DNA from: Bog-756 sp963734395
GTDB lineage: Bacteria > Actinomycetota > Acidimicrobiia > Acidimicrobiales > RAAP-2
Assembly (NCBI GenBank): GCA_963734395.1
Contig: CAVTGY010000007.1
Span: forward strand, 496,001 to 560,000
Reading direction: 5' to 3'
DNA length: 64,000 nucleotides
Both the position numbers and the translations under genes were made by a program. Positions 52,849 to 61,199 of the stretch are shown one piece after another. A model generated the notes under the pieces. The model had not been told where the DNA came from and did no database searches. It was given only the letters and a program-made list of their open reading frames with translations. Numbering within the stretch: position 1 is the first letter of the stretch; every line of letters begins with the position of its first letter.

Positions 52849-53448
52849 ATGTTCAACTACCTGATCAGGGTCCAGCTTCCCGATCGGCCTGGCGCACTCG
52901 GGGCGGTGGCCAGCCGGATCGGCTCGGTCGGCGGAGACGTCGTCTCCATCGACATCCTCCAGCGCGACCATGGCATCGTCGTCGACGAGCTGGGCGTCGG
53001 GCTGGCCGGGGACAATCTCATCGACCTGGTTTCTGACGAGATCCTCGAAGTCGACGGCGTGTCCATCGAGTCGGTGCGACCTGTTGCCGGGCCGATGCCC
53101 GATCGGGGCTCCGAGCTCCTCGAGCTGGCGACCGCGCTTTTCCAACAGACGTCGGTCTCCGGGCTTTTCGAGCTCCTGACCGTTCGGGTCCGACGGAGCC
53201 TGATCGCGTCCTTCGCCGCGGTGATCGATGCGGACCACGCGGTCGTGGTGGCCGGCGACGGCCAGCCCGCCCCCGGGGTACTCGACGGCGTTGTCAGCGA
53301 GCGCCCCGATCTGTGCGTCGCCCCGATGACCGGTGCCGGCCTCATCCTGGTGGTGGTGCGCGGTGATCCGGTGCTGCGGGACCAGGAGCGCCAGTGGATC
53401 TCGACCATGGCCCAGCTCGCCGACCGAAGTTGGCGGTTGCTCTCCTAG
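52849..53448 (+). CDS. ACT-domain protein
   Basis: 199 residues. The first ~75 residues form one ACT domain: F-N-Y-L-I-R-V-Q-L-P-D-R-P-G-A-L-G-A-V-A, V-S-I-D-I-L, I-I/V-V-D-E-L. The rest is a separate alpha/beta region with no named family. ACT domains bind amino acids to control metabolic enzymes. Here there is no attached catalytic domain, so it is probably a free-standing sensor. Cytosolic. Convergent with glycerol kinase across a 258-base gap. Confidence 0.75.
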   Translation: MFNYLIRVQLPDRPGALGAVASRIGSVGGDVVSIDILQRDHGIVVDELGVGLAGDNLIDLVSDEILEVDGVSIESVRPVAGPMPDRGSELLELATALFQQTSVSGLFELLTVRVRRSLIASFAAVIDADHAVVVAGDGQPAPGVLDGVVSERPDLCVAPMTGAGLILVVVRGDPVLRDQERQWISTMAQLADRSWRLLS

Positions 53449-53474
53449 CCGGCTCCGACCTCCTGCCAGTCGCC

Positions 53475-53544
53475 CGCTCACCCGCCTCCTTGGGAACTTT
53501 CCGACCCTGCCGCTCGCCGCTCACCCCGCCTCCTTGGGGAACTT
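53475..53544. repeat. Pair of imperfect direct repeats
   Basis: A 25-base copy at 53475-53499 (CGCTCACCCGCCTCCTTGGG... ending AACTT) recurs at 53518-53544 with two extra bases (an added C and G). Function unknown; it lies between convergent genes. Confidence 0.6.
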
Positions 53545-53565
53545 GAATTCCAAAAATCGCCCAAA

Positions 53566-53585
53566 TTATCGTCGATAGACGATAA
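53566..53585. repeat. 8-bp palindromic hairpin in an A/T-rich intergenic patch
   Basis: TTATCGTC (53566-53573), loop GATA, and the exact reverse complement GACGATAA (53578-53585). A related but imperfect ATCGTC..GCGAT pair follows 20-odd bases on. Could be a transcription stop for the converging genes or a protein site. Confidence 0.55.
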
Positions 53586-53706
53586 TGGCGGGTGCGTTCA
53601 TCGTCTATAAGCGATAAAAAGGCCAATTTTCGAAATAGAAGGCGGGAAGACAGAGACAGCCCCGACCCCACCGGGTCAGGCTCGGTGGACTCCCGGGAGC
53701 AGGGCG

Positions 53707-55266
53707 CTAAGCACCGTCGGTCCACTGCCGTGAGCGGTCGACAGCCCGCAGCCAGGCCTGATGGGCTGGTTCGGTCGCCGATGTCGGCGCCACCGGCTCA
53801 CAGGCGGCGTCCGCGGTCCACAGGGTGGCCAGCTGCTCGAGCGAGCCCCACACGCCTTCGGCCAGTCCGGCAAGGGTGGCCGCCCCGATGGCGGTGGTCT
53901 CCACCGAGGTGGGCCGGATCACCGCCAGGCGCGACTGGTCGGCGATCAGTTGGAGGAGGAGGCCCATCGCCGAGGCACCCCCGTCGACCCGGAGCACGGT
54001 CGGCGCGGTCTGGGTCGACGCCATGGCATCCACCACATCCCGTACCTGGTAGCTCATCGCCTCGATCAGGGCCCGGGCCAGGTGCGCGCGGCCGGTTCCC
54101 CGGCTGATCCCGGTGATGGTCCCCCTGGCCGCCGGGTCCCAATAGGGGCTTCCGAGCCCGGAGAAGGCCGGGACGAGGACCACCCCGTCGCTGGTCTCGA
54201 CGGTGAGGGCCAGTGGTTCTGTGGCCTGCGCATCCTCGATGATGCCCAGTCCGTCGCGAAGCCACTGCACGCCGGCACCCGAGGCGAACACCGACCCCTC
54301 GAGGGCATAGGCGACGGGCGACCGACCGGAGTCGTCGGGATCGGCACCCGGGGCGTCGACAGCGGATCCGAGGTCCCAGGCCAAGGTGGTCACCAACCCG
54401 TCGACAGGTGCCGGCGCCCGCGCCCCGGCGTTCATCAGCAAGAAGCTGCCGGTGCCGAGGGTCACCTTGGTCATGCCCGGAGCGAAGCAGCACTGGCCGA
54501 AGAGTGCGGCGTGTTGGTCACCGGCCATCCCGCTGATGGGTACGCCCCGCAGTGGGGAATCGGCGCCGAGGGCGGTCTCCGACAACCGGCCCAGACGACC
54601 ACAGGACGGTCGTACCTTGGGGAGCGTCGCCTCGGGGACGCCGAAGAGGTCGCACAATTCCGCTGACCACCTTCTGGCCTCGATGTCGAAGAGCATGGTC
54701 CGCGAGGCATTGGTGGCGTCACATGCGAACACCCCTTCGTTCACGCCTCCGGTCAGATTCCACAGGACCCAGGAGTCGACCGTGCCCAACCCGAGATCCT
54801 CATCGGGCGATAGTCCGCCCTCGGTGAGCAACCACTGCATTTTGGTGGCCGAGAAATAGGGGTCGAGGACCAGGCCGGTCCGGGCGTGTACCAGGGGAAG
54901 ATGTCCCGCCTCGGTCATGGCCCGACAGCGCGGAGCGGTGCGCCGGTCCTGCCACACGATGGCCCGATGGAGCGGTTGACCGGTGCGCCTGTCCCATGCC
55001 ACCACCGTCTCGCGCTGGTTGGTGATGCCTATTGCCCGGGCGACGCGGTGCTGGTCGGCCAGCCGCCCGGCAACCTCGGCCAGAGTGGAGCGGACCAGTT
55101 GCCAGATTTCGTCGGCGTCGTGTTCGACCCACCCCGGTCTCGGGAAGTGCTGGGTCAACTCGCGGTAGGCCACGTCAACGACACCGGCCCGATCGTCGAC
55201 CACCAGCGCCCGCACACCGGTCGTGCCGGCGTCGACGGCCACGGCTACCGGCGATTGGGAGGCCAC
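53707..55266 (-). CDS. glpK: Glycerol kinase
   Basis: 519 residues from GTG 55266. The ATP-binding motif V-D-A-G-T-T-G is at 11-17. R-E-T-V-V-A-W-D-R and I-V-W-Q-D-R-R-T (glycerol-contact region), then G-D-Q-H-A-A-L-F-G-Q and G-T-G-S-F-L-L-M-N (phosphate loop), and P-A-F-S-G-L-G-S-P-Y-W are all characteristic of FGGY glycerol kinases. It phosphorylates glycerol to sn-glycerol-3-phosphate. I prefer GTG 55266 over a TTG at 55320. The sequence TACAGT lies six bases before the GTG and fits a -10 box for a leaderless mRNA. No glpF or glpD is adjacent. Confidence 0.94.
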   Translation of the reverse strand: MASQSPVAVAVDAGTTGVRALVVDDRAGVVDVAYRELTQHFPRPGWVEHDADEIWQLVRSTLAEVAGRLADQHRVARAIGITNQRETVVAWDRRTGQPLHRAIVWQDRRTAPRCRAMTEAGHLPLVHARTGLVLDPYFSATKMQWLLTEGGLSPDEDLGLGTVDSWVLWNLTGGVNEGVFACDATNASRTMLFDIEARRWSAELCDLFGVPEATLPKVRPSCGRLGRLSETALGADSPLRGVPISGMAGDQHAALFGQCCFAPGMTKVTLGTGSFLLMNAGARAPAPVDGLVTTLAWDLGSAVDAPGADPDDSGRSPVAYALEGSVFASGAGVQWLRDGLGIIEDAQATEPLALTVETSDGVVLVPAFSGLGSPYWDPAARGTITGISRGTGRAHLARALIEAMSYQVRDVVDAMASTQTAPTVLRVDGGASAMGLLLQLIADQSRLAVIRPTSVETTAIGAATLAGLAEGVWGSLEQLATLWTADAACEPVAPTSATEPAHQAWLRAVDRSRQWTDGA

Positions 55267-55398
55267 GAGGGGACTGTAGCGATCGTGCCGGGCGTCCCCC
55301 GGCGCGCTCGCGGGGAGCAATCATTTGCAATTCTTCGCGAACGCCTTCTCACCAGGGTATTTCTTCCACGCCCGCCATCCGGAATTGGCCAGAATCCG

Positions 55399-55428
55399 TT
55401 GACAGGGGTGTAACTACGCTGCTGTAAT
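55399..55428 (+). promoter_or_regulatory. Promoter of nrdJ
   Basis: TTGACA at 55399-55404 and TGTAAT at 55423-55428, spacer 18 bases. Upstream of, and abutting, the distal NrdR-box-like site. Confidence 0.55.
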
Positions 55429-55431
55429 AGA

Positions 55432-55447
55432 CCCACTATCTCGTACC
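55432..55447 (+). promoter_or_regulatory. Distal NrdR-box-like site (degenerate)
   Basis: CCCACTATCTCGTACC. It matches the NrdR consensus in the left half only, but its start is 31 bases from that of the second, better box, the spacing usual for NrdR box pairs. Confidence 0.4.
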
Positions 55448-55462
55448 TCCGGGGGGAGTCAA

Positions 55463-55478
55463 CCACTACATATTGTGT
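55463..55478 (+). promoter_or_regulatory. Proximal NrdR-box-like site
   Basis: CCACTACATATTGTGT, near the palindromic NrdR-box consensus (CACTAtATatTGTG type). NrdR is the ATP/dATP-sensing repressor of ribonucleotide reductase genes. The nrdR gene itself is not in this window. Confidence 0.6.
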
Positions 55479-55627
55479 TTTACTAACTTGTCCTTGCAAT
55501 TTGTCCGGATTGAGGCCGAGTGCCACCTTTCGAGCAGAAGCAGAAGGAGACCCACCGGTCTTCTGCACCCACCGAGTCACCGTCATTGCACCGACACAAC
55601 GTCAGAATCCAGAAAGAGGTCCACGGA

Positions 55628-58552
55628 ATGGCCATAGCCCCGCAGCGCGTCAGCGTCGGCATCCGGCGCCACTTCACCACCGCCGGCGTCCATCCCTACG
55701 ACGCGGTCAACTGGGAACGACGCGATGCCCGGATCACCAACTACCGGGACGGGGCGGTTGCCTTCGAGCAGCTGAATGTCGAGGTGCCCGAAGGCTGGAG
55801 TCTGAACGCCACCAACATCCTGGCCCAAAAGTACTTCCGGGGCACCCCGAACACCGACGAGCGTGAATGGTCATTGCGCCAGGTGGCCGACCGTGTGGTC
55901 GACACCATCACCGCTTGGGGGATCAAAGACGGCTACTTCGTCGACGACGAGGAGGCCGAGAGTTTCCGGTCCGAGTTGAAGCACCTGATCATTCATCAGA
56001 TGGCCGCCTTCAACTCCCCCGTTTGGTTCAACATCGGTGTCGCCGGAGTCCCCCAACAGGGTTCGGCGTGCTTCATCCTCGCCGTCGAGGACACCATGGA
56101 CTCCATCCTCAACTGGTACACCGAGGAGGGAGTCATCTTCAAAGGTGGTTCGGGTGCGGGGGTCAACCTGTCGCGCATCCGCTCGTCCCACGAGCTTCTG
56201 AAGGGTGGCGGTACCGCTTCGGGCCCGGTCAGCTTCATGCGTGGGGCCGACTCCTCGGCCGGCACCATCAAGTCGGGCGGCAAGACCCGGCGAGCCGCCA
56301 AAATGGTCATCCTCGATTCGGATCACCCCGACATCGAGGACTTCATCTGGTGTAAAGCCATAGAGGAGCGCAAGGCGCGGGTCCTACGCGATGCCGGCTT
56401 CGACATGGACCTCGACGGCAAGGACTCGATAAGCCTCCAGTACCAGAACGCCAACAACTCGGTACGGGTCACCGATGAGTTCATGGAGGCGGTGATCGAC
56501 GGCCGCGAGTGGGCGTTGACCTCCCGAGGTGACGGTCAACCCGTCCGGTGGGTTGCCGCCCGTGACCTCTTCCGCCAGATCGCCCAGGCCGCGTGGGAAT
56601 GTGCCGATCCGGGGATGCAATTCGACACCACCGTCAACAGATGGCACACCGCGTCCAATACCGGCCGGATCAACGGATCCAATCCGTGCTCGGAGTACAT
56701 GCACATCGACAACTCGGCATGCAATCTGGCCAGCCTCAATCTGATGAAGTTCCTGCACGACGACTCGTCCTTCGACATCGAGGGATTTCGGTCGGCGGTA
56801 GAGGTCATCTTCACCGCGCAGGAGATCATCGTCGGCAACGCCGACTACCCGACCGAGAAGATCGCCGACAACTCACGTCGCTTCCGCCAGTTGGGAATCG
56901 GTTACGCCAACATCGGCGCTCTCCTGATGGCGCAGGGCCTCCCTTACGACTCGGATCAAGGCCGGGCCTGGGCCGCCGCCATCACTGCTCTGATGACCGG
57001 ACATGCCTATGCCACCTCAGCTCGAACCGCGGCGCGCGTCGGTCCCTTCGCCGGCTACCACGACAACGTCCAGCCCATGCTCAACGTGCTGTCCATGCAC
57101 CGCGACGCCGTCGCCCGCATCGACGAGGAAGCGGTCCCCACCGACCTGCTGTCCGCGGCTCAAGAGGCGTGGGATCTGGCCGTCGAGCTCGGAGAGCGGC
57201 ACGGCGTGCGCAACTCGCAGGCCAGCGTGCTCGCACCGACCGGCACCATCGGACTGCTGATGGACTGCGACACCACCGGGGTCGAGCCTGACCTCGGTCT
57301 GGTCAAGACCAAGAAACTGGTGGGCGGGGGCACCATGTCCATCGTCAACCAGACCGTGCCCCGGGCGCTGACCCGGCTGGGCTATTCGTCGGACCAGGTC
57401 GACGAGATCATCGCCTACATCGATGAGCACAATTCGATCGTCGGCGCACCGTACCTGGCTCCTGAACATCTGTCCGTGTTCGCTTGCTCGATGGGGGACA
57501 ACACCATCCACTACCTGGGCCACGTGCGGATGATGGGCGCCGTCCAGCCGTTCATTTCCGGTGCCATCTCCAAAACCGTCAACCTTCCCGAGGATGTCAC
57601 GGTGGAGGACGTCGAACAGCTGCACATCGACGCCTGGAAGTTGGGCATCAAGGCCGTCGCCATCTACCGCGACAACTGCAAGGTGGCCCAGCCCCTTTCC
57701 ACCACCAAGTCGAGCAGCGAAACCGATGCCGATGCCAATGCGGATGCCGTTCCCGCCGGATCCGAGGCCGAGGCCCATGCGCGCGAACTGAACGAGAAGA
57801 TCGCCGGTCTCGAGGCAGCCCTGGCCCACGAGCAGTCACGGACCGCCGATACGGTCGTCGTCGGAGCGGTGCGAGAACGCCTTCCCCGGCGTCGCAAGTC
57901 GACCACCTTCGCGTTTCGGGTGGCCGACTGCGAAGGGTACGTGACCGTCGGGGAGTACGAAGACGGGCGTCCGGGCGAGGTGTTCATGAAGGTGTCCAAG
58001 CAAGGGTCGACGCTGGCCGGAATTATGGACGCGTTCTCCATTTCGGTGAGCCTGGGCCTGCAGCACGGTGTGCCGCTGGCCACCTATGTCCGTAAGTACA
58101 CCAACATGCGATTCGAGCCGGCCGGCATCACCGACGATGCCGATCTGCGTATCGCCACCAGCCTGGTGGACTACATCTTCCGGCGGCTGGCGGTCGACTA
58201 CCTCCCAGCGGACGAGCGAGCCGAGCTCGGGGTGTTGTCCACCTCCGAACGGATGCAGCCGACCCTCCCCGGGGTGGAGGAGACCGCCACCCAATCGTCG
58301 GGGGTGGTCGACACCATCGATCCGGTGGTGGCCACGGTGCTGGACGGGAGCGCGGATGACATCGGCGCGCCGACGGCATCGGCACCGCTCGCCGTCCCCG
58401 ACCCGACCGACCTCGGCGGGTCGCAGGTCCGGCCTGTCGCCCGCGCCGAGCCGAGGGACGCGCCGTACTGCTACCAGTGCGGCAACGCCATGCAACGGGC
58501 CGGGTCATGCTATGTGTGCGCCAGCTGCGGAACCACCAGCGGCTGTTCGTAA
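55628..58552 (+). CDS. nrdJ: Vitamin B12-dependent (class II) ribonucleotide reductase
   Basis: 974 residues from ATG 55628. The barrel carries F-N-S-P-V-W-F-N-I-G and a redox Cys in G-S-A-C-F. N-P-C-S-E-Y holds the thiyl-radical Cys with the catalytic Glu, and P-T-G-T-I-G-L-L-M-D-C-D-T lies later. The C-terminus has a zinc-ribbon/redox-like tail with C-Y-Q-C-G and C-Y-V-C-A-S-C-G. Class II enzymes make deoxyribonucleotides with adenosylcobalamin, with or without oxygen, so the cell needs B12. An earlier in-frame start at 55520 would lie in the leader and is disfavoured. The gene has no nrdR partner nearby. Confidence 0.96.
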   Translation: MAIAPQRVSVGIRRHFTTAGVHPYDAVNWERRDARITNYRDGAVAFEQLNVEVPEGWSLNATNILAQKYFRGTPNTDEREWSLRQVADRVVDTITAWGIKDGYFVDDEEAESFRSELKHLIIHQMAAFNSPVWFNIGVAGVPQQGSACFILAVEDTMDSILNWYTEEGVIFKGGSGAGVNLSRIRSSHELLKGGGTASGPVSFMRGADSSAGTIKSGGKTRRAAKMVILDSDHPDIEDFIWCKAIEERKARVLRDAGFDMDLDGKDSISLQYQNANNSVRVTDEFMEAVIDGREWALTSRGDGQPVRWVAARDLFRQIAQAAWECADPGMQFDTTVNRWHTASNTGRINGSNPCSEYMHIDNSACNLASLNLMKFLHDDSSFDIEGFRSAVEVIFTAQEIIVGNADYPTEKIADNSRRFRQLGIGYANIGALLMAQGLPYDSDQGRAWAAAITALMTGHAYATSARTAARVGPFAGYHDNVQPMLNVLSMHRDAVARIDEEAVPTDLLSAAQEAWDLAVELGERHGVRNSQASVLAPTGTIGLLMDCDTTGVEPDLGLVKTKKLVGGGTMSIVNQTVPRALTRLGYSSDQVDEIIAYIDEHNSIVGAPYLAPEHLSVFACSMGDNTIHYLGHVRMMGAVQPFISGAISKTVNLPEDVTVEDVEQLHIDAWKLGIKAVAIYRDNCKVAQPLSTTKSSSETDADANADAVPAGSEAEAHARELNEKIAGLEAALAHEQSRTADTVVVGAVRERLPRRRKSTTFAFRVADCEGYVTVGEYEDGRPGEVFMKVSKQGSTLAGIMDAFSISVSLGLQHGVPLATYVRKYTNMRFEPAGITDDADLRIATSLVDYIFRRLAVDYLPADERAELGVLSTSERMQPTLPGVEETATQSSGVVDTIDPVVATVLDGSADDIGAPTASAPLAVPDPTDLGGSQVRPVARAEPRDAPYCYQCGNAMQRAGSCYVCASCGTTSGCS

Positions 58553-58561
58553 CGCCCAGCG

Positions 58562-59083
58562 TTGACCGACGCCGGGAGTGAGCCGGGCCAGCCAGCACCC
58601 CGGCCCAGTCGGTCAGTCCACTGGCTCGCCGACTACGTCTACGGGACGATCTCGACGTTGGTGGCCATTGCCGGCCTCACCTTCGAGACAAATCCGGGTG
58701 CTCTTACGACTGCCGGGGTGGTGGTGGTGGGCGCCGTCGCCATCTGGCTGGCCCATACCCTGTCGCGCCTGGTGACCACCCGGTCTTGGAATCAAATGAC
58801 GATCAAGCGATCCGATGTCCGGGTCGAACTGCTCAGTTCGTGGCCGATCCTGGCCGCCGCTGTCCCCTCCACGGTCATCTTCACGTTGGCCGGTCTGCAC
58901 CTGTGGACGGTGAGCACCGCTTTTGTATTGGCCGACGTGGTGGGAGTCCTCGCCCTGGCCGTGGTGGGCGTCGGGACGGTCGGTGGTAGGGAGCGACCAC
59001 TCCGCCGCACCCTCTATGTGGTCGGTCTGGTGGCGGTCGGAGTGGCGATCGTCGTGCTCGAATCGGTGGTCCATCTGCTGTAG
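58562..59083 (+). CDS. Hypothetical membrane protein
   Basis: 173 residues from TTG 58562, directly after nrdJ. Four or five hydrophobic helices (about 27-45, 48-68, 95-115, 117-137 and 150-172) with a basic loop (T-R-S-W-N-Q-M-T-I-K-R-S-D-V-R) between helices 2 and 3. No known family signature. Because start and ribosome site are weak, the N-terminus is uncertain, but hydrophobic organisation and codon use support a real gene. Confidence 0.6.
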   Translation: MTDAGSEPGQPAPRPSRSVHWLADYVYGTISTLVAIAGLTFETNPGALTTAGVVVVGAVAIWLAHTLSRLVTTRSWNQMTIKRSDVRVELLSSWPILAAAVPSTVIFTLAGLHLWTVSTAFVLADVVGVLALAVVGVGTVGGRERPLRRTLYVVGLVAVGVAIVVLESVVHLL

Positions 59084-59230
59084 TGCCGCGCGAGTGCTGA
59101 CGTAGTGCTGCTCGAGTGCTGCTCTACGCCGGGCCCGACCCGGCTCCCATCGGGACGGGTTCCGGGCTGACCGGGTACTGTGGAGAGGAGCCGGTCGGAC
59201 CCGGTGGGGAACGAACAGGTCGGAGGCAGG

Positions 59231-59554
59231 ATGATGGACGACCAACCAGCGGTGAGCGAGTCGAGCGCGGATGCTGTCGCCTCCTACACCGCCGAGTCGG
59301 CTTTCTCCGATGCCGAACTGGCCGAACTGGCTCTGGCCGCCGATCCCGACGCCCCGATCGGCGAGGATGCCGTACCTTTGGCCGTCTACCTCGATCAGGC
59401 TCCCGGCCTCTTGCCCTCGTGGTACATGCCAACACCGATGGTCCGCAGGGGTAAGTCATGGCGCCTACCGGTGGTGCTGGTGATCGTGGCCGCGTTCGTG
59501 ATCATCGAGGCGTTCGGCTTGTGCAGCACCTTCGGGCAGCTGGTCCCCGCCTGA
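59231..59554 (+). CDS. Small protein with a single C-terminal membrane helix
   Basis: About 107 residues. Tandem ATG codons at 59231 and 59234 follow GGAGG, so either may be used. The first ~70 residues are acidic and helical (S-D-A-E-L-A-E-L-A-L-A-A-D-P-D). They are followed by R-R-G-K-S-W-R-L-P and a hydrophobic helix V-V-L-V-I-V-A-A-F-V-I-I-E-A-F-G. Tail-anchored design, function unknown. Upstream of the LPFTG gene on the same strand. Confidence 0.58.
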   Translation: MMDDQPAVSESSADAVASYTAESAFSDAELAELALAADPDAPIGEDAVPLAVYLDQAPGLLPSWYMPTPMVRRGKSWRLPVVLVIVAAFVIIEAFGLCSTFGQLVPA

Positions 59555-59680
59555 CCCGCTTTGTCCAGGTGGCTACAGAAAGTGGTCACAGCACGCCTCC
59601 CCGTGACCAACCATTGCGAAGTGGGCTTTTACCCGGCATCATGGGTTGGACAGTCGACCAGGGGTACGTAGGGGCACCGC

Positions 59681-59694
59681 CCTTTACGTAAAGG
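59681..59694. promoter_or_regulatory. Perfect 14-bp palindrome at the ribosome site of the LPFTG gene
   Basis: CCTTTACGTAAAGG, ending just where the Shine-Dalgarno GGAAGGG begins. As DNA it could bind a dimer; as RNA it could hide the ribosome site. Confidence 0.5.
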
Positions 59695-59704
59695 AAGGGC
59701 AACC

Positions 59705-60055
59705 ATGATGTGGGCAAGGCGAGTCGTGATTGGATCGGGTTTGGCGCTGGCTTCTCTGGCCATGGCGTCGGGCGTCGCCGGAGCCGCCGATTGCGGCTCC
59801 ATGTCAGGGGTCGGCTGTAGCGTCACCCCCACCATTGCCGCAACCTCGAGCACGCCGACCGTGCAAGGCACCGAGCCATCGGGGGTGCCGGGCACGGTGT
59901 CGGCCACGTCTACCGCGACCTCGACCGGATCGAGCAGTCTTCCGTTCACCGGCGCGGACATCGAGGAGTTGGCAGTCGTCGGTGTCGGTGCGGTTCTGGC
60001 CGGCGGGCTCCTGCTCCGTCGCCGTCGTCGCACCGTCGACGTAGAGCGCGACTGA
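59705..60055 (+). CDS. Small LPXTG-type cell-wall-anchored protein
   Basis: 116 residues behind a good ribosome site (AAGGAAGGG). Signal peptide with A-G-A cleavage near 25-27, two Cys at 30 and 38, a Thr/Ser/Pro-rich stalk, then the sorting signal L-P-F-T-G at 79-83, a hydrophobic helix, and R-R-R-R-R. A sortase cleaves between Thr and Gly and links the protein to peptidoglycan or to another protein. Only about 52 residues would remain on the surface, so it is a very small anchored protein. A class E sortase gene lies next to it on the opposite strand. Confidence 0.82.
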   Translation: MMWARRVVIGSGLALASLAMASGVAGAADCGSMSGVGCSVTPTIAATSSTPTVQGTEPSGVPGTVSATSTATSTGSSSLPFTGADIEELAVVGVGAVLAGGLLLRRRRRTVDVERD

Positions 60056-60135
60056 GCGGGTACCTACCGCGCAGGCCCAAAGGCTGCCTCGACGTCGATG
60101 TCGGGTTGGCCTGATCGTCTGGTAGCTGTCTTCTC

Positions 60136-61044
60136 TCAGTAGCTCGCCGGCAGGAGTGGCGCTACCGACTGGAAGAAGAAGAAGACCACCACCAGCCACA
60201 CTGCGACCCCGATCCCGATCTCCAAACCGCGCCAGCCGCGCCGTGTCCTACGGGCGCCGATCCAGATCGCGGTGGTCAGGAGGATGACGCCGACGGCCCA
60301 GAGAATTGCAGCCAGCCAATCGTGTTGCGGTGTGGTCTGGACCGCCCGGGTGTGAGTGGCCGGTGGTGGTGCTACCGGCGTCGCTTTGGAGTGGGCCAGT
60401 ACGCTAGCGACCAAAGCGGCATGGACCACCAGTCTCTGGCTGGCGCTGTAACGCGGATTGCAGGTGGTAAGGGTCAGTGTCGGTGTCGGTGTCGGATCGA
60501 CTACCGCTACATCGGTAGGGAGGACGGCCATGCTCGAGGTAACCGCGTAGAGAAAGATCCCCTGCACCGTCTCGATGGTGATCGGATCACCGGGGACCAG
60601 CTCATTGAGATTGTAGAAGGGGTGGAGATAGGTGGTCCGGTGACCGGCGATCGCCGCGTTGCCCGCTTCACCGGGCAGCGGTGTCGACGGATAATGACCG
60701 GGCCCGGCCTGAAGCTGGGGAACACCGGTTCCCTCCACCACGATCATCGACAGACCGATCTTGGGAATGAGGATGGCACCGACCGGGGACCCGACCGCAG
60801 GGTCGGCGATGGTTGGAGCCGTGTGTGCGGTCAACCGGACGGCGCCATGGGGAGCTGATAAATGGGTGGATACGGGTGCGCCCGATCGACTCTGGTCGGC
60901 GGCGAATTCGGTGCGCAGCAGCGCTTGGCTGTGCGCCGTGATCAGTCCGGTCCCCCACAGGAGATAGGGGATGAACAACAAAATCAGTACGCCGGCAACC
61001 AAGACCACCCGCCCAACTGCCATTCGGATGGCGGTGAATGACAC
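60136..61044 (-). CDS. Class E sortase
   Basis: 302 residues. N-terminal signal-anchor helix (G-R-V-V-L-V-A-G-V-L-I-L-L-F), then the sortase beta-barrel with catalytic His135 in A-I-A-G-H-R-T-T-Y, Cys195 in L-T-L-T-T-C-N-P and Arg204 in S-Q-R-L-V-V. Two extra hydrophobic helices follow at the C-terminus. H-P-F and 'T-L-T-T-C' are as in class E sortases of actinobacteria, which usually recognise LAXTG-type signals. Here the nearby substrate has LPFTG. It acts at the outer face of the membrane as a transpeptidase. Convergent with the LPFTG gene. Confidence 0.93.
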   Translation of the reverse strand: MSFTAIRMAVGRVVLVAGVLILLFIPYLLWGTGLITAHSQALLRTEFAADQSRSGAPVSTHLSAPHGAVRLTAHTAPTIADPAVGSPVGAILIPKIGLSMIVVEGTGVPQLQAGPGHYPSTPLPGEAGNAAIAGHRTTYLHPFYNLNELVPGDPITIETVQGIFLYAVTSSMAVLPTDVAVVDPTPTPTLTLTTCNPRYSASQRLVVHAALVASVLAHSKATPVAPPPATHTRAVQTTPQHDWLAAILWAVGVILLTTAIWIGARRTRRGWRGLEIGIGVAVWLVVVFFFFQSVAPLLPASY

Positions 61045-61199
61045 GCAGGGATGCTAGCGGCACGGCTCGGGTATTCCGCGGCGCGGTCCGCTACTGACCA
61101 GGGTTTCGGTGGTGTTTCCGGTACCATCGGGAACCTGTCCGCTGCATCGCAGAGACGTGCTGAGTGTCGGCGCCCTCGTAACGGTGCCTGGAATGACGA

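Larger units (their letters stand above)
55321..55627. other. Regulatory region upstream of nrdJ
   Basis: About 300 bases with a promoter-like pair (55399-55428) and two NrdR-box-like sites (55432-55447, 55463-55478) spaced 31 bases apart. No cobalamin riboswitch (no B12-box-like conserved core) was recognised. Confidence 0.55.

Noticed and set aside
55321..55627. Possible cobalamin riboswitch upstream of the B12-dependent ribonucleotide reductase
   Set aside because: I could not find the conserved B12-box core; the region is better explained by promoter plus NrdR-box-like sites.
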